From the NCBI RefSeq assembly GCF_033110965.1, contig NZ_CP137003.1:1984001-2048000 (forward strand): DNA of 64,000 nt, given 5' to 3'. How positions within the stretch are numbered: position 1 is the stretch's first letter; each line of letters starts with the position of its first letter. This stretch comes from Raineyella sp. LH-20 (lineage in GTDB: Bacteria; Actinomycetota; Actinomycetes; Propionibacteriales; Propionibacteriaceae). The position numbers and the translations under genes are program-made. Below the pieces are notes generated by a model. That model saw only the letters and a list, made by a program, of their open reading frames with translations, ran no database searches and was not told the DNA's origin. Shown piece after piece: positions 36,663-45,661 of this stretch.

Positions 36663-36679
36663 ACACTTCCGCTACCCGG

Positions 36680-36775
36680 CGCATCGGTCAGGTGATCGGG
36701 CCGGACCTCGGCATACAACCGCACCGCCCGTTCCCTCAACTCAGGCGGATACCTCCGCGACGTGTCTTCTCGCAT
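36680..36775 (-). pseudogene. Remnant of an IS3-family OrfA transposase
   Basis: On the minus strand, ATG 36775 gives MREDTSRRYPPELRERAVRL followed by YAEVRPDH, the typical N-terminus of an IS3-family OrfA HTH protein. After about 30 codons the similarity ends and the frame runs into the neighbouring remnant. The intact OrfA (about 90-100 residues) and OrfB are missing. It indicates a past insertion followed by deletion in the left part of the island. Confidence 0.6.
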
Positions 36776-36929
36776 GACTCCATCCTTCCCAAAGTCTGGA
36801 GTCTCCGGACACACTGGGAGGATTCACAGTGGGCTTGGGCTCCTTCGGTGCGGCCCCTGGGCAAGGAACCGTCAAGCACCGGTAGGATGGGCCAACGATG
36901 ACTACCTGAACGGCGAAGGAGAGTTGAGC

Positions 36930-37907
36930 ATGGCACGATCAGACTTGCTCCTCGCTCTCGTTCAGTCCGGCGCAGGCGGTGATGACTTGGCATTTCGTCG
37001 CGCGGCAGAGGCATTGATCGCCGAGGAAGAGAACAAAAAGCATAATGTGCTCGCTTCGCAACTCACGGAGGCTCTCCGGCGAAAGAAGCCAGGTGCAGGT
37101 GCAACCATTACTTCGCTCGCGCGCAATGATGCCATGCGCGGATTGTTCTATGAACAAGAACCGCAGCGTCGGCTGGCTGAACTTGTCCTGCCAGTTGAGG
37201 CGCGCCAGACCGTGATCCAGTTCATTGAAGAGCATCACCGGCGTGACCTTCTGCGCAGTCACGGCGTCGAGCCTCGACATCGCCTTCTGTTCGTTGGTCC
37301 GCCCGGTGGTGGGAAGACTTCTCTTGCGGAAGCTGTAGCAACCGAGCTAGCTGTTCCTCTCCTTAGCGTCAGGTATGAGGGCCTAATTGGCAGTTTTCTT
37401 GGCGAGACTGCCGCTCGCATGGAAGCACTCTTCGATGCAGTGCGCATACGTCCGTGCGTTCTCTTCTTTGACGAATTCGATGTCGTGGCAAAAGAGCGCG
37501 GCGACACGCACGAAACCGGGGAGATCAAGCGTGTTGTCAGTTCACTGTTGCTTCAGGTAGATCGGTTGCCGAGTCACGTCATTGTCGTTGCCGCGACCAA
37601 CCATGCGGAACTCTTGGATCGCGCAGTCTGGCGACGCATGCAACTTCGTCTCGAACTGCCGTACCCAACGAGAGCCGGAAAAGTGGAGTGGTTGCAGGCG
37701 TGGTCGACGCGAACCGGCGTTGATCTCGGGCTGTCTCCACGCACTATTGCTGACCGACTGGGGCGCGTTAGCTTCGCTGAGCTTGAAGAGTTTGCGCTCG
37801 ACGTTCAGCGTCGTTCGATCTTGTCAGGACCGGAGCCCGATTCTTTGGCAGTGGTTCAGCAACTATTGATGCAGTGGTCTAGCCGAGCCGCTGTTAGCGA
37901 GGAGTGA
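36930..37907 (+). CDS. ietA: AAA ATPase of an IetAS-like defence/incompatibility pair
   Basis: A 325-residue AAA+ ATPase. An N-terminal helical region (about 1-95) is followed by the ATPase core: LLFVGPPGGGKTSLAE (Walker A about 123-130), the pore-loop-like region RYEGLIGSFLGETA, VLFFDEFDVVAKERG (Walker B about 177-184), sensor-1 VVAATNH (222-225) and RR near 235. GAAGGAG precedes ATG 36930. Its stop overlaps the GTG of a subtilisin-like protease gene. A stand-alone AAA ATPase coupled to an S8 protease is the layout of IetA/IetS, described in Agrobacterium plasmid incompatibility and later listed among phage-defence systems. G+C and codon use are clearly lower than in neighbours, indicating transfer. 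Confidence 0.75.
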   Translation: MARSDLLLALVQSGAGGDDLAFRRAAEALIAEEENKKHNVLASQLTEALRRKKPGAGATITSLARNDAMRGLFYEQEPQRRLAELVLPVEARQTVIQFIEEHHRRDLLRSHGVEPRHRLLFVGPPGGGKTSLAEAVATELAVPLLSVRYEGLIGSFLGETAARMEALFDAVRIRPCVLFFDEFDVVAKERGDTHETGEIKRVVSSLLLQVDRLPSHVIVVAATNHAELLDRAVWRRMQLRLELPYPTRAGKVEWLQAWSTRTGVDLGLSPRTIADRLGRVSFAELEEFALDVQRRSILSGPEPDSLAVVQQLLMQWSSRAAVSEE

Positions 37908-40423
37908 CGATGCCGGATGAACGGGTCTCGAAGACGAGACCCGTAATATTTGGACGGATCGTCGATTCTAAACCCATACCGGCGCGTCGTGGCGGAGGGG
38001 GCCGAGCGCAGTTCTCAAACCCTGATGAGCGATTTCGTAGGATTGATGCGCGCTTCGATGAGGCATCGGCTGCCCTTGGAGACCAGGTCCGGCTTGTTGA
38101 GTCGATCCATGCTGCCGACCCCCAACTTGTCCTTGTTTTTGAAGCCCTCGATGAGCAGATCGACCTGAGTGGGGTGGTAGAGAAGCTCGGCGTTGAGATT
38201 CTTATGGAGGCAGAAGACGCGATCGAGCCGTCAGATGAGTTTCAACTCCGCAGTGACAAGCCGAGGAACCCGTTCATCGCTTCGTGTCTGCACGCGGTCT
38301 GCACTGATCAGAAGACATTCGGCAGCCTCCTATCACTCTGGCGGACCTGGAAGACAACGCAGCACCTCCCACATGGTTACTCGAAGTTGCGCGACCTCTT
38401 TGCGCACCTAAAGGACGTCCGTCCTTGGGGACCTCAGGACAGGCTGGGTTCCATCAACTGGGATGACTACTTCGCGGGGCACATCGATGACCGACTCCAC
38501 AGCGTTGAGATCGAGCTATGGTACCGCCGCAGTTCTGAGAAGCGGCAACAGAGCCAGCAGGAAGTCGCGACGCTGATCGAGACGGCGGGCGGGCACATCA
38601 CCACGAGCGCCATTGTTGATCAAGTCGGCTACCACGGATTGAAGTGTATGGTGCCGACTCAGATGCTCCGCGATCTTGCAGCAGGTGACCACGAGGCGGT
38701 TCGTCTGGTCAGATCTGCGCACGTGATGTACCTGCGGATCGTAGGACAGTCATTACCAGTTGTTGCACCACCGATCGAGTCGCAGGGATCCGTGGGGGCG
38801 CCATTGCCCGACGGTGACCCAGTGCTATGCCTTCTCGATGGGGTTCCGGCCGCGAACCACCCACTCTTGCAGGACCGTGTAGTTGTGTTTGACCCTGACG
38901 ACTTGGCGAACCTCGCCACCGTCGAGGAACTCCGACACGGGACTTGGATGTCCTCTGTTGCGGTCTGGGGAGATCTTGCGGGAAATGAAGGAGTCGCTCG
39001 TCGTCCAGTCCTGGTCCGACCTGTACTCACTCCTGCAAATGACACGATCAACCGAGACGAGGAGCTTCCTCCGAGTGAACTTGTGCCAGACCTCATGTGG
39101 CGCACCTTCCGAGAGCTTTTCGACGGTACTGAGAGTCAGCCTGCTGCCGCTCCAAGCATTACAGTTGTAAACATATCGATCGGTGATCCGGCTGCGCCGT
39201 TTGACACCATCATGTCTTCTTGGGCGCGCATTATTGACTGGCTCAGCTACGAGTACGGCGTACTGGTCATCGTGTCGGCTGGCAATCATCCTTATCTCGA
39301 GCTCAGCCCGGCGACGTCAGCTGACATCACTCGAGCGGTCGGCAGCGACCGTCGCCTAGCGACCCTCGAAGCAGTGTACCGACGGCAGAACCAGCGCCGC
39401 TTACTTGCGCCTGCCGAATCTGTCAATGCGGTTAGCGTGGGTGCGATTCACGGCGATGAGTCCCTTGCCGTTCCGCAGGGCTATGCCATCGATCCAGCCG
39501 ATGGGTTGCCTTCTATCAGCCCGATCTCTCCAAGCGGTAGCGGGTACCGCCGAAGTATCAAGCCGGATCTTGCCGCCAATGGTGGCCGCGTGTTCTTCCG
39601 CGAAGGCATCACACCACAGGACGCCATCACCTTCGCCGGTCTCAGCTCCATTGGTCCTGGAATTAGGGTCGCGACACCGGCTCAGTTCCAAGAGACCCAC
39701 ATTGCTGGTACTAGTCCGGCAGCTGCACTCATGTCACGGAGAGCGGCGAGGCTCCATGATGTGGTGGAGCAGATAACAGCAGGAGAACCGCTAACGCGCA
39801 GGCAACGAGCGTCGGCGATCAAAGCACTCCTGGTCCATGGCACTTCAGTGCCTGACAACGCCGTGCACGCACCGCTGGCGCGCGAGGTCGCATTCGGGAA
39901 CGGTGCAGCTGTGCGAGACCTGGCGGATGGATGCGCCACCAATGAGGCTGTCATTCTATATGTGGGGTCGATCGGTGCCAACGAGGAACAGGAGTTACTC
40001 TTCCCTCTGCCAGATGGCCTGAGCGTGCGTGAGACTAAGCGCATCGATGCAACCTTGGTCTGGCTCACACCTGTCAACTGGCGGCATCGGCAGTACCGAA
40101 GGGCAGCTCTTTCCTTCGTGAAACCGGCCGGTTCGATCCCAGCGTTGGGAACGCCCAATGGAGTTTCGTCGGACGCATCTATGCGTGGAGCGACGACGGT
40201 GCAGCATCAGTCGTGGGAATTCGAGAAGGCACTAGCCTCAGGGCAAGGTTCGAACATGGCTGTCCGCGTCAAGTGCTACGAACAGGCGGGTGGTCTACTT
40301 GGCGAGCGCATTGACTTTGCAGTCGCTCTGTCGCTCTGGGTCGCGCCAGCCCTGAACATTGATGTCTACAGCCAGGTGAGGGCCCAGGTTGAGACTCGGG
40401 TAGCGATTCGCCCACAGCAGTGA
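37904..40423 (+). CDS. ietS: Subtilisin-like (S8) protease of the IetAS-like pair
   Basis: An 839-residue S8 peptidase. The first roughly 300 residues are a non-catalytic N-terminal region without a signal peptide, so it acts in the cytoplasm. The catalytic triad is visible: Asp312 (VLCLLDGVPAANHPLL), His345 (LRHGTWMSSVA) and Ser604 (HIAGTSPAAALMSRRAARL), plus the oxyanion Asn461 (VIVSAGNH). About 190 residues follow the serine, probably a beta-rich domain. GTG 37904 overlaps the ATPase stop; ATG 37910 is an alternative. The close coupling suggests the ATPase controls or delivers substrates to the protease. A toxic effector role during infection is inference from the family. Confidence 0.78.
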   Translation: MTMPDERVSKTRPVIFGRIVDSKPIPARRGGGGRAQFSNPDERFRRIDARFDEASAALGDQVRLVESIHAADPQLVLVFEALDEQIDLSGVVEKLGVEILMEAEDAIEPSDEFQLRSDKPRNPFIASCLHAVCTDQKTFGSLLSLWRTWKTTQHLPHGYSKLRDLFAHLKDVRPWGPQDRLGSINWDDYFAGHIDDRLHSVEIELWYRRSSEKRQQSQQEVATLIETAGGHITTSAIVDQVGYHGLKCMVPTQMLRDLAAGDHEAVRLVRSAHVMYLRIVGQSLPVVAPPIESQGSVGAPLPDGDPVLCLLDGVPAANHPLLQDRVVVFDPDDLANLATVEELRHGTWMSSVAVWGDLAGNEGVARRPVLVRPVLTPANDTINRDEELPPSELVPDLMWRTFRELFDGTESQPAAAPSITVVNISIGDPAAPFDTIMSSWARIIDWLSYEYGVLVIVSAGNHPYLELSPATSADITRAVGSDRRLATLEAVYRRQNQRRLLAPAESVNAVSVGAIHGDESLAVPQGYAIDPADGLPSISPISPSGSGYRRSIKPDLAANGGRVFFREGITPQDAITFAGLSSIGPGIRVATPAQFQETHIAGTSPAAALMSRRAARLHDVVEQITAGEPLTRRQRASAIKALLVHGTSVPDNAVHAPLAREVAFGNGAAVRDLADGCATNEAVILYVGSIGANEEQELLFPLPDGLSVRETKRIDATLVWLTPVNWRHRQYRRAALSFVKPAGSIPALGTPNGVSSDASMRGATTVQHQSWEFEKALASGQGSNMAVRVKCYEQAGGLLGERIDFAVALSLWVAPALNIDVYSQVRAQVETRVAIRPQQ

Positions 40424-40517
40424 GGCCGGGCGCGTCCGCACCTGGCGATACTTGCCACCTCGGACTGTCACGAAGACAGCTCTGTCGCACTTCGGTGGTG
40501 GGCTACGACGCTCAACT

Positions 40518-40931
40518 TCAGTTCACCCCTCGTTGGGATGCCGGGCGCAAACTCACTCTGCGTTCGAGGAGGCGGGTTCTGACGGTTGCCGCGTTAACGT
40601 CGAATCTGGCTCCGATGCGTGCCAGCGACATTCCGCTTTGGTGCAGGCTGACGGCTTGGTCGATCTGCTCCCTGCTGAGGCCCTGTTTCCGGAGCTGCAC
40701 ACCCGCGCGCTTGAGTGCGTCGGAGATGCCGACGCGGTTGTAGCCGTGCTCGGTGGCGAGCTCGCTCAGGGTGGCGCCACCCTGGTAGTCGGCGATCATG
40801 GCGGCCAGCTCATCGGCGCGCAGGTCCCGGATGTTCCGGCTGGCCGGTGTACGGGCAGGCCTGGTAGCTGGGGTGTTGGGTGCCGGCAGCTTGGCGATGA
40901 GGCGCTCCAAGTCGCTGGCGAGCGTCTTCAT
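40518..40931 (-). CDS. Double-HTH protein related to serine-recombinase C-termini
   Basis: A 137-residue protein from ATG 40931. Two helix-turn-helix units follow each other: LAAMIADYQGGATLSELATEHGYNRVGISDALKRAGV, then QIDQAVSLHQSGMSLARIGARFDVNAATVRTRLLERRV. This is the DNA-binding tail seen in resolvases and large serine recombinases, without the catalytic domain. It may be a stand-alone island regulator or a leftover of a recombinase. It is the last gene before the right-hand 12-bp repeat of the island, and a degraded second copy of its coding sequence lies near 45821-45885. Confidence 0.65.
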   Translation of the reverse strand: MKTLASDLERLIAKLPAPNTPATRPARTPASRNIRDLRADELAAMIADYQGGATLSELATEHGYNRVGISDALKRAGVQLRKQGLSREQIDQAVSLHQSGMSLARIGARFDVNAATVRTRLLERRVSLRPASQRGVN

Positions 40932-40966
40932 GCTGACCCCCGTTGTGTAATAGGTTCCAGCAGCGC

Positions 40967-40978
40967 CCACCGATAGTT
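40967..40978 (+). repeat. attR-like direct repeat
   Basis: A second exact copy of CCACCGATAGTT, the 12-bp word at the tRNA-Ala 3' end (36087-36098), in the same orientation and just upstream of the double-HTH gene. Beyond it G+C rises again and chromosomal-type genes resume, consistent with the right boundary of the island. Confidence 0.55.
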
Positions 40979-41146
40979 GTTCCCGCCGTGTCGTAGGCCG
41001 GCTTCCGGTCGCGATCCTCTTATCTACGCAGGCGCACCCGGCCTTGCGCCCTTTCGACGCGCACAATGGCTGATCGACGTAGCTGCCCGAGCGCGTGGTT
41101 CGTTGCGTCGGGGGCGATCAACCGACCGGTGTCATGGTGACCGTGG

Positions 41147-42115
41147 TCAGTTGCGTGACACCTCATCCGTGATGAGGACGTCCCCGGCCGCGGTCACGGG
41201 TTCTGGAGTGCGCCCGTCCGGGGACGGCCTGTCGGGCGCTGCTGCTGTGCGCGCGGGGCGGGCCGCCCCGAACACCACGCCGGCGGCCACCAGAGCGGCC
41301 CCGACCACTTCGGCGGCAGTGATGCGCTCTCCCAGGGTGATCCAGGAGGCGACGATGCCGAAGCCGGGCACCAGCATCGAGAACGGTGAGACCACCCCGG
41401 CCGGATGCCGTGTCAGCAGCCAGGTCCAGATCCCCGACCCGACGACGGTGCCGAGGATGACGGTGTAGGCGAGACCCGCGAGTGCCCCGGCGGCGTCCAT
41501 CGACAGCGCGCCGGCCAGGGATCGTACGATCCGATCCGGCCCTTCAGTGACCAGTGACAGGGCCAGCATCGGCACCGGCGGCACCACCGACATCCACAGC
41601 GTGAGGTGGAGGGGTCTCGGGGCACCCGCGCGGCGGCTGCAGATGTTGCCGAACGCCCAGCCGAGCGCGCCGGCGAGGGTGAGCAGGAACGGGACGAGGG
41701 CCGCGCCGCCGGTGCGACTCCAGCCGACGACGGCCAGACCCGCCATCGCCACCAGGGTGCCGATCACCGCGCGGCGGCCCACCCGCTCCCGAAGGAGGAC
41801 TGCACCGAGCAGCACGGTGAACGGCGCGGAAGACTGCAGCACGAGGGAGGCGAGTCCGGCGGGCATCCCGGTGGCCATCCCCCAGTAGAGGAAGAGGAAC
41901 TGCAGGGTGCCGAAACCGAGGCCGTAGCCCACCAGCCAGCGGACCGGCACCCTGGGACGCGGGACGAACAGGATCGTCGGGATCGCGATGAGGGTGAACC
42001 GGATCGCGACGAGCAGGAACGGTGGGAAGTGGGTCAGCGAGACGTGGATCGCGACGAAGTTGATGCCCCAGATCAGAGCGACGAGGGTGGCCAGGAGTTT
42101 GTGGTGGAGGGGCAT
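41147..42115 (-). CDS. EamA/DMT-family exporter
   Basis: A 322-residue membrane protein of the drug/metabolite transporter superfamily with two EamA repeats and about ten transmembrane helices. Repeat 1 begins ALIWGINFVAIHVSLTHFPP and contains ASLVLQSSAPFTVLLGAVLLRERV. Repeat 2 begins LLTLAGALGWAFGNICSRRAG and ends SWITLGERITAAEVVGAALVAAGVV. Close relatives of E. coli EamA export cysteine-pathway metabolites, but the substrate is not fixed here. ATG 42115 is the likely start; it diverges from a LysR gene over 71 bp containing a dyad, so it is probably LysR-controlled. Confidence 0.85.
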   Translation of the reverse strand: MPLHHKLLATLVALIWGINFVAIHVSLTHFPPFLLVAIRFTLIAIPTILFVPRPRVPVRWLVGYGLGFGTLQFLFLYWGMATGMPAGLASLVLQSSAPFTVLLGAVLLRERVGRRAVIGTLVAMAGLAVVGWSRTGGAALVPFLLTLAGALGWAFGNICSRRAGAPRPLHLTLWMSVVPPVPMLALSLVTEGPDRIVRSLAGALSMDAAGALAGLAYTVILGTVVGSGIWTWLLTRHPAGVVSPFSMLVPGFGIVASWITLGERITAAEVVGAALVAAGVVFGAARPARTAAAPDRPSPDGRTPEPVTAAGDVLITDEVSRN

Positions 42116-42145
42116 GTCGCCATCCTGGTGGCCCTGACCCTGTAG

Positions 42146-42163
42146 CACAACTGACAGTTTGTG
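42146..42163. promoter_or_regulatory. Dyad operator between the EamA and LysR genes
   Basis: CACAACTGACAGTTTGTG is an imperfect palindrome centred in the 71-bp divergent intergenic region, with an inner perfect AACTG-A-CAGTT. The LysR gene -10 (TAGGCT, 42175-42180) follows closely and ends six bases before its ATG. The position and symmetry fit a LysR-type binding site controlling both genes; binding is predicted only. Confidence 0.5.
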
Positions 42164-42186
42164 AAGCAAGTATGTAGGCTTCCTTC

Positions 42187-43098
42187 ATGGAATTGCGCCA
42201 TCTGGAGCTGTTGCGGGACCTGGCGCACTACGGCAGCGTCACGGCGGTCGCGCGGGCGACGTTCCGTACGCCGTCGGCGGTCTCCCAGCAGCTCAGGACC
42301 GCGCAACGCGACCTCGGTGTGTCGCTCGTCGAGCCGGCCGGTCGGGGGATCCGGCTGACCGAGGCCGGTCGTGTCCTCGCCGAGGGCGGCACCGACGTCG
42401 CGGCGGCCATCGAACGGGTCCAGGCCAGGTGGGACACCTTCCGCAACGACCTGACCGGCACGGTGTCCGTCGCCGCCCTGCCGTCGGCCGCCACCTTCCT
42501 GATCGGACCCGTGCTGCAGGCCCTGACCGCCACCGGGATCGAGCTCACGCTGCACGACCACGATGTCGCGGAGGCCGATTTCGCCACCCTGGCCGCCGAC
42601 GTCGACATCGTGATCGGCCACAGTCTCACCGGGGAGCGGCCCGCCGGCACCGAGGGGCTGCTGGTCGCCAGCCTGGCCCGCGAGCCGCTCGATGTCGCGA
42701 TGGGCGTACGCCACCGACTGGCCGGACAGCCCCGGGTCAGGCCGGAGGATGTCCTCGACAGCGACTGGATCGGCGTCCCGGTCGGCTACCCGTTCGACAC
42801 CGTACGCCTCGCGATCGAGAGCGTCGCCGGGACGCGGCTGCGGATCCGGCAGCGGCTACGGGACAACCGGCTGATCGAGACCCTGGTCGCCTCGAGCGAC
42901 TGCCTGGCCATCCTGCCGCGGTTCACCACCCCGACCGGCGACGGGCTCGTGCTGCGCGAACTCGAGGGGGTGCCGGCGACCCGCTTCATCTCGGCCATCC
43001 TGCGGCCGGACAAGGCGGAACGTCGCGCAGTCCGCCACGTCCTCGACCAGCTGCGGCGGGTGGGGGCCGAGCGCAGCGGCCCGGTCGGCTGGTCGTGA
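42187..43098 (+). CDS. LysR family transcriptional regulator
   Basis: A 303-residue LysR regulator. The N-terminal winged HTH is MELRHLELLRDLAHYGSVTA with ATFRTPSAVSQQLRTAQRDLGVSL, followed by a linker helix and an effector domain (VSVAALPSAATFLIGPVLQAL to the C-terminus). ATG 42187 lies six bases after TAGGCT, so the transcript should be leaderless. It is divergent from the EamA exporter gene, the usual target arrangement for this group, where the regulator senses an amino acid or related metabolite and activates its export. Confidence 0.9.
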   Translation: MELRHLELLRDLAHYGSVTAVARATFRTPSAVSQQLRTAQRDLGVSLVEPAGRGIRLTEAGRVLAEGGTDVAAAIERVQARWDTFRNDLTGTVSVAALPSAATFLIGPVLQALTATGIELTLHDHDVAEADFATLAADVDIVIGHSLTGERPAGTEGLLVASLAREPLDVAMGVRHRLAGQPRVRPEDVLDSDWIGVPVGYPFDTVRLAIESVAGTRLRIRQRLRDNRLIETLVASSDCLAILPRFTTPTGDGLVLRELEGVPATRFISAILRPDKAERRAVRHVLDQLRRVGAERSGPVGWS

Positions 43099-43194
43099 CG
43101 CCAGGCCGGAGGCTCACCCGGGCGGCTCAGCGCGGCGACGGAAGGCGGCCATCGCCACGCTGAGCTGACGATCTCGACCGTCACGACCGGCCCG

Positions 43195-45549
43195 TCAGAA
43201 GTCCGTCCCCTTGATGTAGCTGCGTGTCACGTTCAGTGGCACCACCTTGTCGGGCCGCATCATCTCGTTGTCCTCGTGGTCGATGATGTGGCAGTGCCAG
43301 ACGTACCCCTCGTTGCCGGAGGGGTCGAACGGGAAGGCGGCTGCGGCCCCGGTGCTCCCGACCGGGGCGCTGTTCGGCGACCACCGGACGATGAAGCGGG
43401 TCACCTGGCCGGGGCGGGTCATCACGGTGTCCTTCCACCCCGCTTCGTACGACTGCGGCGGCACCGCCGCCCCGACCAGATAGGGCCCGACATCGGGGTT
43501 GCCGCCGAGGGTGCTCCCGACCGTCACCTTCGTCGGCGTGGAGGTCTTGGTCTTCGGGTCGTACACGTTCCCCTGCCCGGTCACGTAGTCCGCGGGCGGG
43601 CCGTACCCGCCGATGAACACCCCGGGCGGGTAGGGCAGACCCGTCGCGGGATCGATCGCCGTGCTGCCGGGAAAGAGCAGTGAGTACGCGGCCAGGTAGG
43701 CCTTGGCATTGAGGACTTGGCGATTCATCAACTGGAACTGCACCAGGTGCAGATGGATCGGATGGGCGTCGGCGGTGAGGTTGATGATCTCCCACAGTTC
43801 GGTCGTGCCCTCCTTCGGTGCCTCCGAGACCTGGAGGTGCAGCAGCGGGTCGCCCGCGGGAAAGTCGGTCCGCAGGCCTCCGTCGGGACCGTCTGGGAAC
43901 TTGTCCACAGCGACCGACAGGCCGGTCCACTTGGTGTTGTTCACCAGCGCCTCGAACGGGCCCTTGGGTCCGGCCACCTCATTGAGGGTCAGCTGGCGGG
44001 TGACCGCCGGGGTGACGCCCGTCGCGGGCGTGCCGGTGACCGGGTCGACCAGTCGGACGATCGCGCTGCGCGGCCGCAGCGAGCCTCCGCCGGCGGGGTC
44101 GTAACCGGTGTCGGTCGGGACCTGAGCGGAGACCCGGAACTGCATCACCCTGCCCGTGGTGCTCGTCGGGGTGGCCCCACCGTCGGGATAGGGCACCGGC
44201 GCGGTGTTGCGCAGTTGCAGCGTGTTGAGCGGGAAGGTCACCCCTTTTGCGGCGAGCAATTGCCGCCAGGTGGCGTCATTGAAATCGATGATGACGTCGT
44301 AGCGCTCGCCCGGCATGATCAGCAGGCTCTTCGGCACTGCCTTGTTCGTCGAGTTGGGATCGATCAGCGCGGGCCGGTCGAGATAACCACCGTCGGTGCC
44401 GATGACCCACATCCGCGGGCCGCGCACCCCGCTGGCCGAGTCGACCAGGGAAAGGTCGTACGTGCGGGCGTTGGAGCCGTTCAAGAACAGGAAGCGGTGC
44501 CGCTTGCCGTCGACCGCCTTGTAGGGCCAGACCTTCCCGTTCACGGTGATGGTGTCGCCGACGAACTCCGGCATCCAGTACGGGTGCAGCGCCGGGTTCA
44601 TCCCGACGTTCGGGAAGAACAGTTGGCCGTTGACGTCGAACATCCGGTCCTGGATGACCAGGGGGATGGTGGCCTGCGCACCGGTCAACGGTGAGCCGGT
44701 GCCGATCCCGTACGGGGCGAGCCCCGGCGGCAGCCAGTCCGGCAAAGGATTGCCGAGGGCGTCGGTGTCCCGGTCACGCAGCAGGTAGGCCCCGGCGATG
44801 CCGGCGTACACATTCAGGCGAGTGGCGCCCAGGGCGTGGTCGTGGAACCAGATACTGGCCGCTTCCTGGGCGTTGGGATAGCGGTACACGCAGTGTGTGC
44901 CCGTAGCGTCCACTCCGTAGGCCGCGGGCCCTTGGTGGTGACCGTCGCTGGTGAACCAGGCGTCGGGTCCACCGTCGAGCCACGGCGGCACCTCGCCGCC
45001 GTGCAGGTGGGTCACCGCGGGGACCGGACCGGTGTAGTGGTTGGCACTCGGCCCTTGGGTCAACGGGTCGGCCCAGTGCAGCGTCTGATCGGTCCAGTTG
45101 TGCCACCCGACGCCCTGCGCGGTCTGCGACCTGGGCAGATTGTTGGTGAAGGACACCTGGGTGGGGGTGCCGCGCTGGGTCAGGACGACCGGTCCGAGAT
45201 AGCTGCCGGATCCCGGGGCGACGATGCTGGTCGCACCGCTGGGCCGGTAGCCCCATACGTACGTGCCGGTGCTGGCGTACAGGCCGTTCGCTCCCGCGAA
45301 ACCTGTCGGCAGCATCTGCCAGGTGAACTCGCTCATCGACAGTGACACGTCCTGGGTGCCGTCGACGAGGGTGAGACTGGGGACTGGGTCGATGAACTGA
45401 GGGATCTTGTTGCCCGCCAAGGGCTGAGTGACCGTGAGCGCGGCGTACGCTCCGGGTCCCTCCAAGAAGGTGAGTCGAGCGCTCAGGAAGAGGCCCATGG
45501 CCCCCGCGCTTCCGAGAACGAATTGGCGCCGCGAAATGGCTCCAGGCAT
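43195..45549 (-). CDS. Tat-exported multicopper oxidase (CotA/bilirubin oxidase-like)
   Basis: A 784-residue multicopper oxidase. The N-terminus has a twin-arginine signal (SRRQFVLGSAGAMGLFLSA). Copper sites appear in order: GVGWHNWTDQ, THLHGGEVPP, SIWFHDHALGATR, then HPIHLHLVQFQ and the type 1/trinuclear cluster GYVWHCHIIDHEDNEMM with its axial Met. This is the CotA/bilirubin-oxidase class, longer than the usual 500-600 residues because of inserts in domains 2 and 3. Likely roles are Cu(I), Mn(II) or phenol oxidation outside the membrane. GGGGGAAA precedes ATG 45549. Upstream on the minus strand are TAGACT (45633-45638) and a Crp-type palindrome. Confidence 0.9.
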   Translation of the reverse strand: MPGAISRRQFVLGSAGAMGLFLSARLTFLEGPGAYAALTVTQPLAGNKIPQFIDPVPSLTLVDGTQDVSLSMSEFTWQMLPTGFAGANGLYASTGTYVWGYRPSGATSIVAPGSGSYLGPVVLTQRGTPTQVSFTNNLPRSQTAQGVGWHNWTDQTLHWADPLTQGPSANHYTGPVPAVTHLHGGEVPPWLDGGPDAWFTSDGHHQGPAAYGVDATGTHCVYRYPNAQEAASIWFHDHALGATRLNVYAGIAGAYLLRDRDTDALGNPLPDWLPPGLAPYGIGTGSPLTGAQATIPLVIQDRMFDVNGQLFFPNVGMNPALHPYWMPEFVGDTITVNGKVWPYKAVDGKRHRFLFLNGSNARTYDLSLVDSASGVRGPRMWVIGTDGGYLDRPALIDPNSTNKAVPKSLLIMPGERYDVIIDFNDATWRQLLAAKGVTFPLNTLQLRNTAPVPYPDGGATPTSTTGRVMQFRVSAQVPTDTGYDPAGGGSLRPRSAIVRLVDPVTGTPATGVTPAVTRQLTLNEVAGPKGPFEALVNNTKWTGLSVAVDKFPDGPDGGLRTDFPAGDPLLHLQVSEAPKEGTTELWEIINLTADAHPIHLHLVQFQLMNRQVLNAKAYLAAYSLLFPGSTAIDPATGLPYPPGVFIGGYGPPADYVTGQGNVYDPKTKTSTPTKVTVGSTLGGNPDVGPYLVGAAVPPQSYEAGWKDTVMTRPGQVTRFIVRWSPNSAPVGSTGAAAAFPFDPSGNEGYVWHCHIIDHEDNEMMRPDKVVPLNVTRSYIKGTDF

Positions 45550-45645
45550 CGCGATTTCCCCCTTGAATCCGAACCTGCGAAATGGGATCGGAGACCGCAT
45601 CGGCGCGCCCGAGACGCGGCTCTTGGATCGAAAGTCTAAACTCGA

Positions 45646-45661
45646 CGTGACAAAGGTCACA
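45646..45661. promoter_or_regulatory. Crp/GlxR-type palindrome upstream of the multicopper oxidase
   Basis: Read on the minus strand the site is TGTGACCTTTGTCACG, that is TGTGA-N6-TCACg, matching the Crp/Fnr-family consensus at 9 of 10 positions. It lies just upstream of the TAGACT -10 element of the multicopper oxidase gene, where the -35 would be. In corynebacteria GlxR, a cAMP-binding regulator, uses this site. The regulator itself is not in the window. Confidence 0.5.

Noticed and set aside
36245-36901. A 218-residue plus-strand ORF at the left end of the island
   Set aside because: Only its middle part looks like protein. The rest runs through antisense transposase sequence and has poor codon use, so it was split into remnants.
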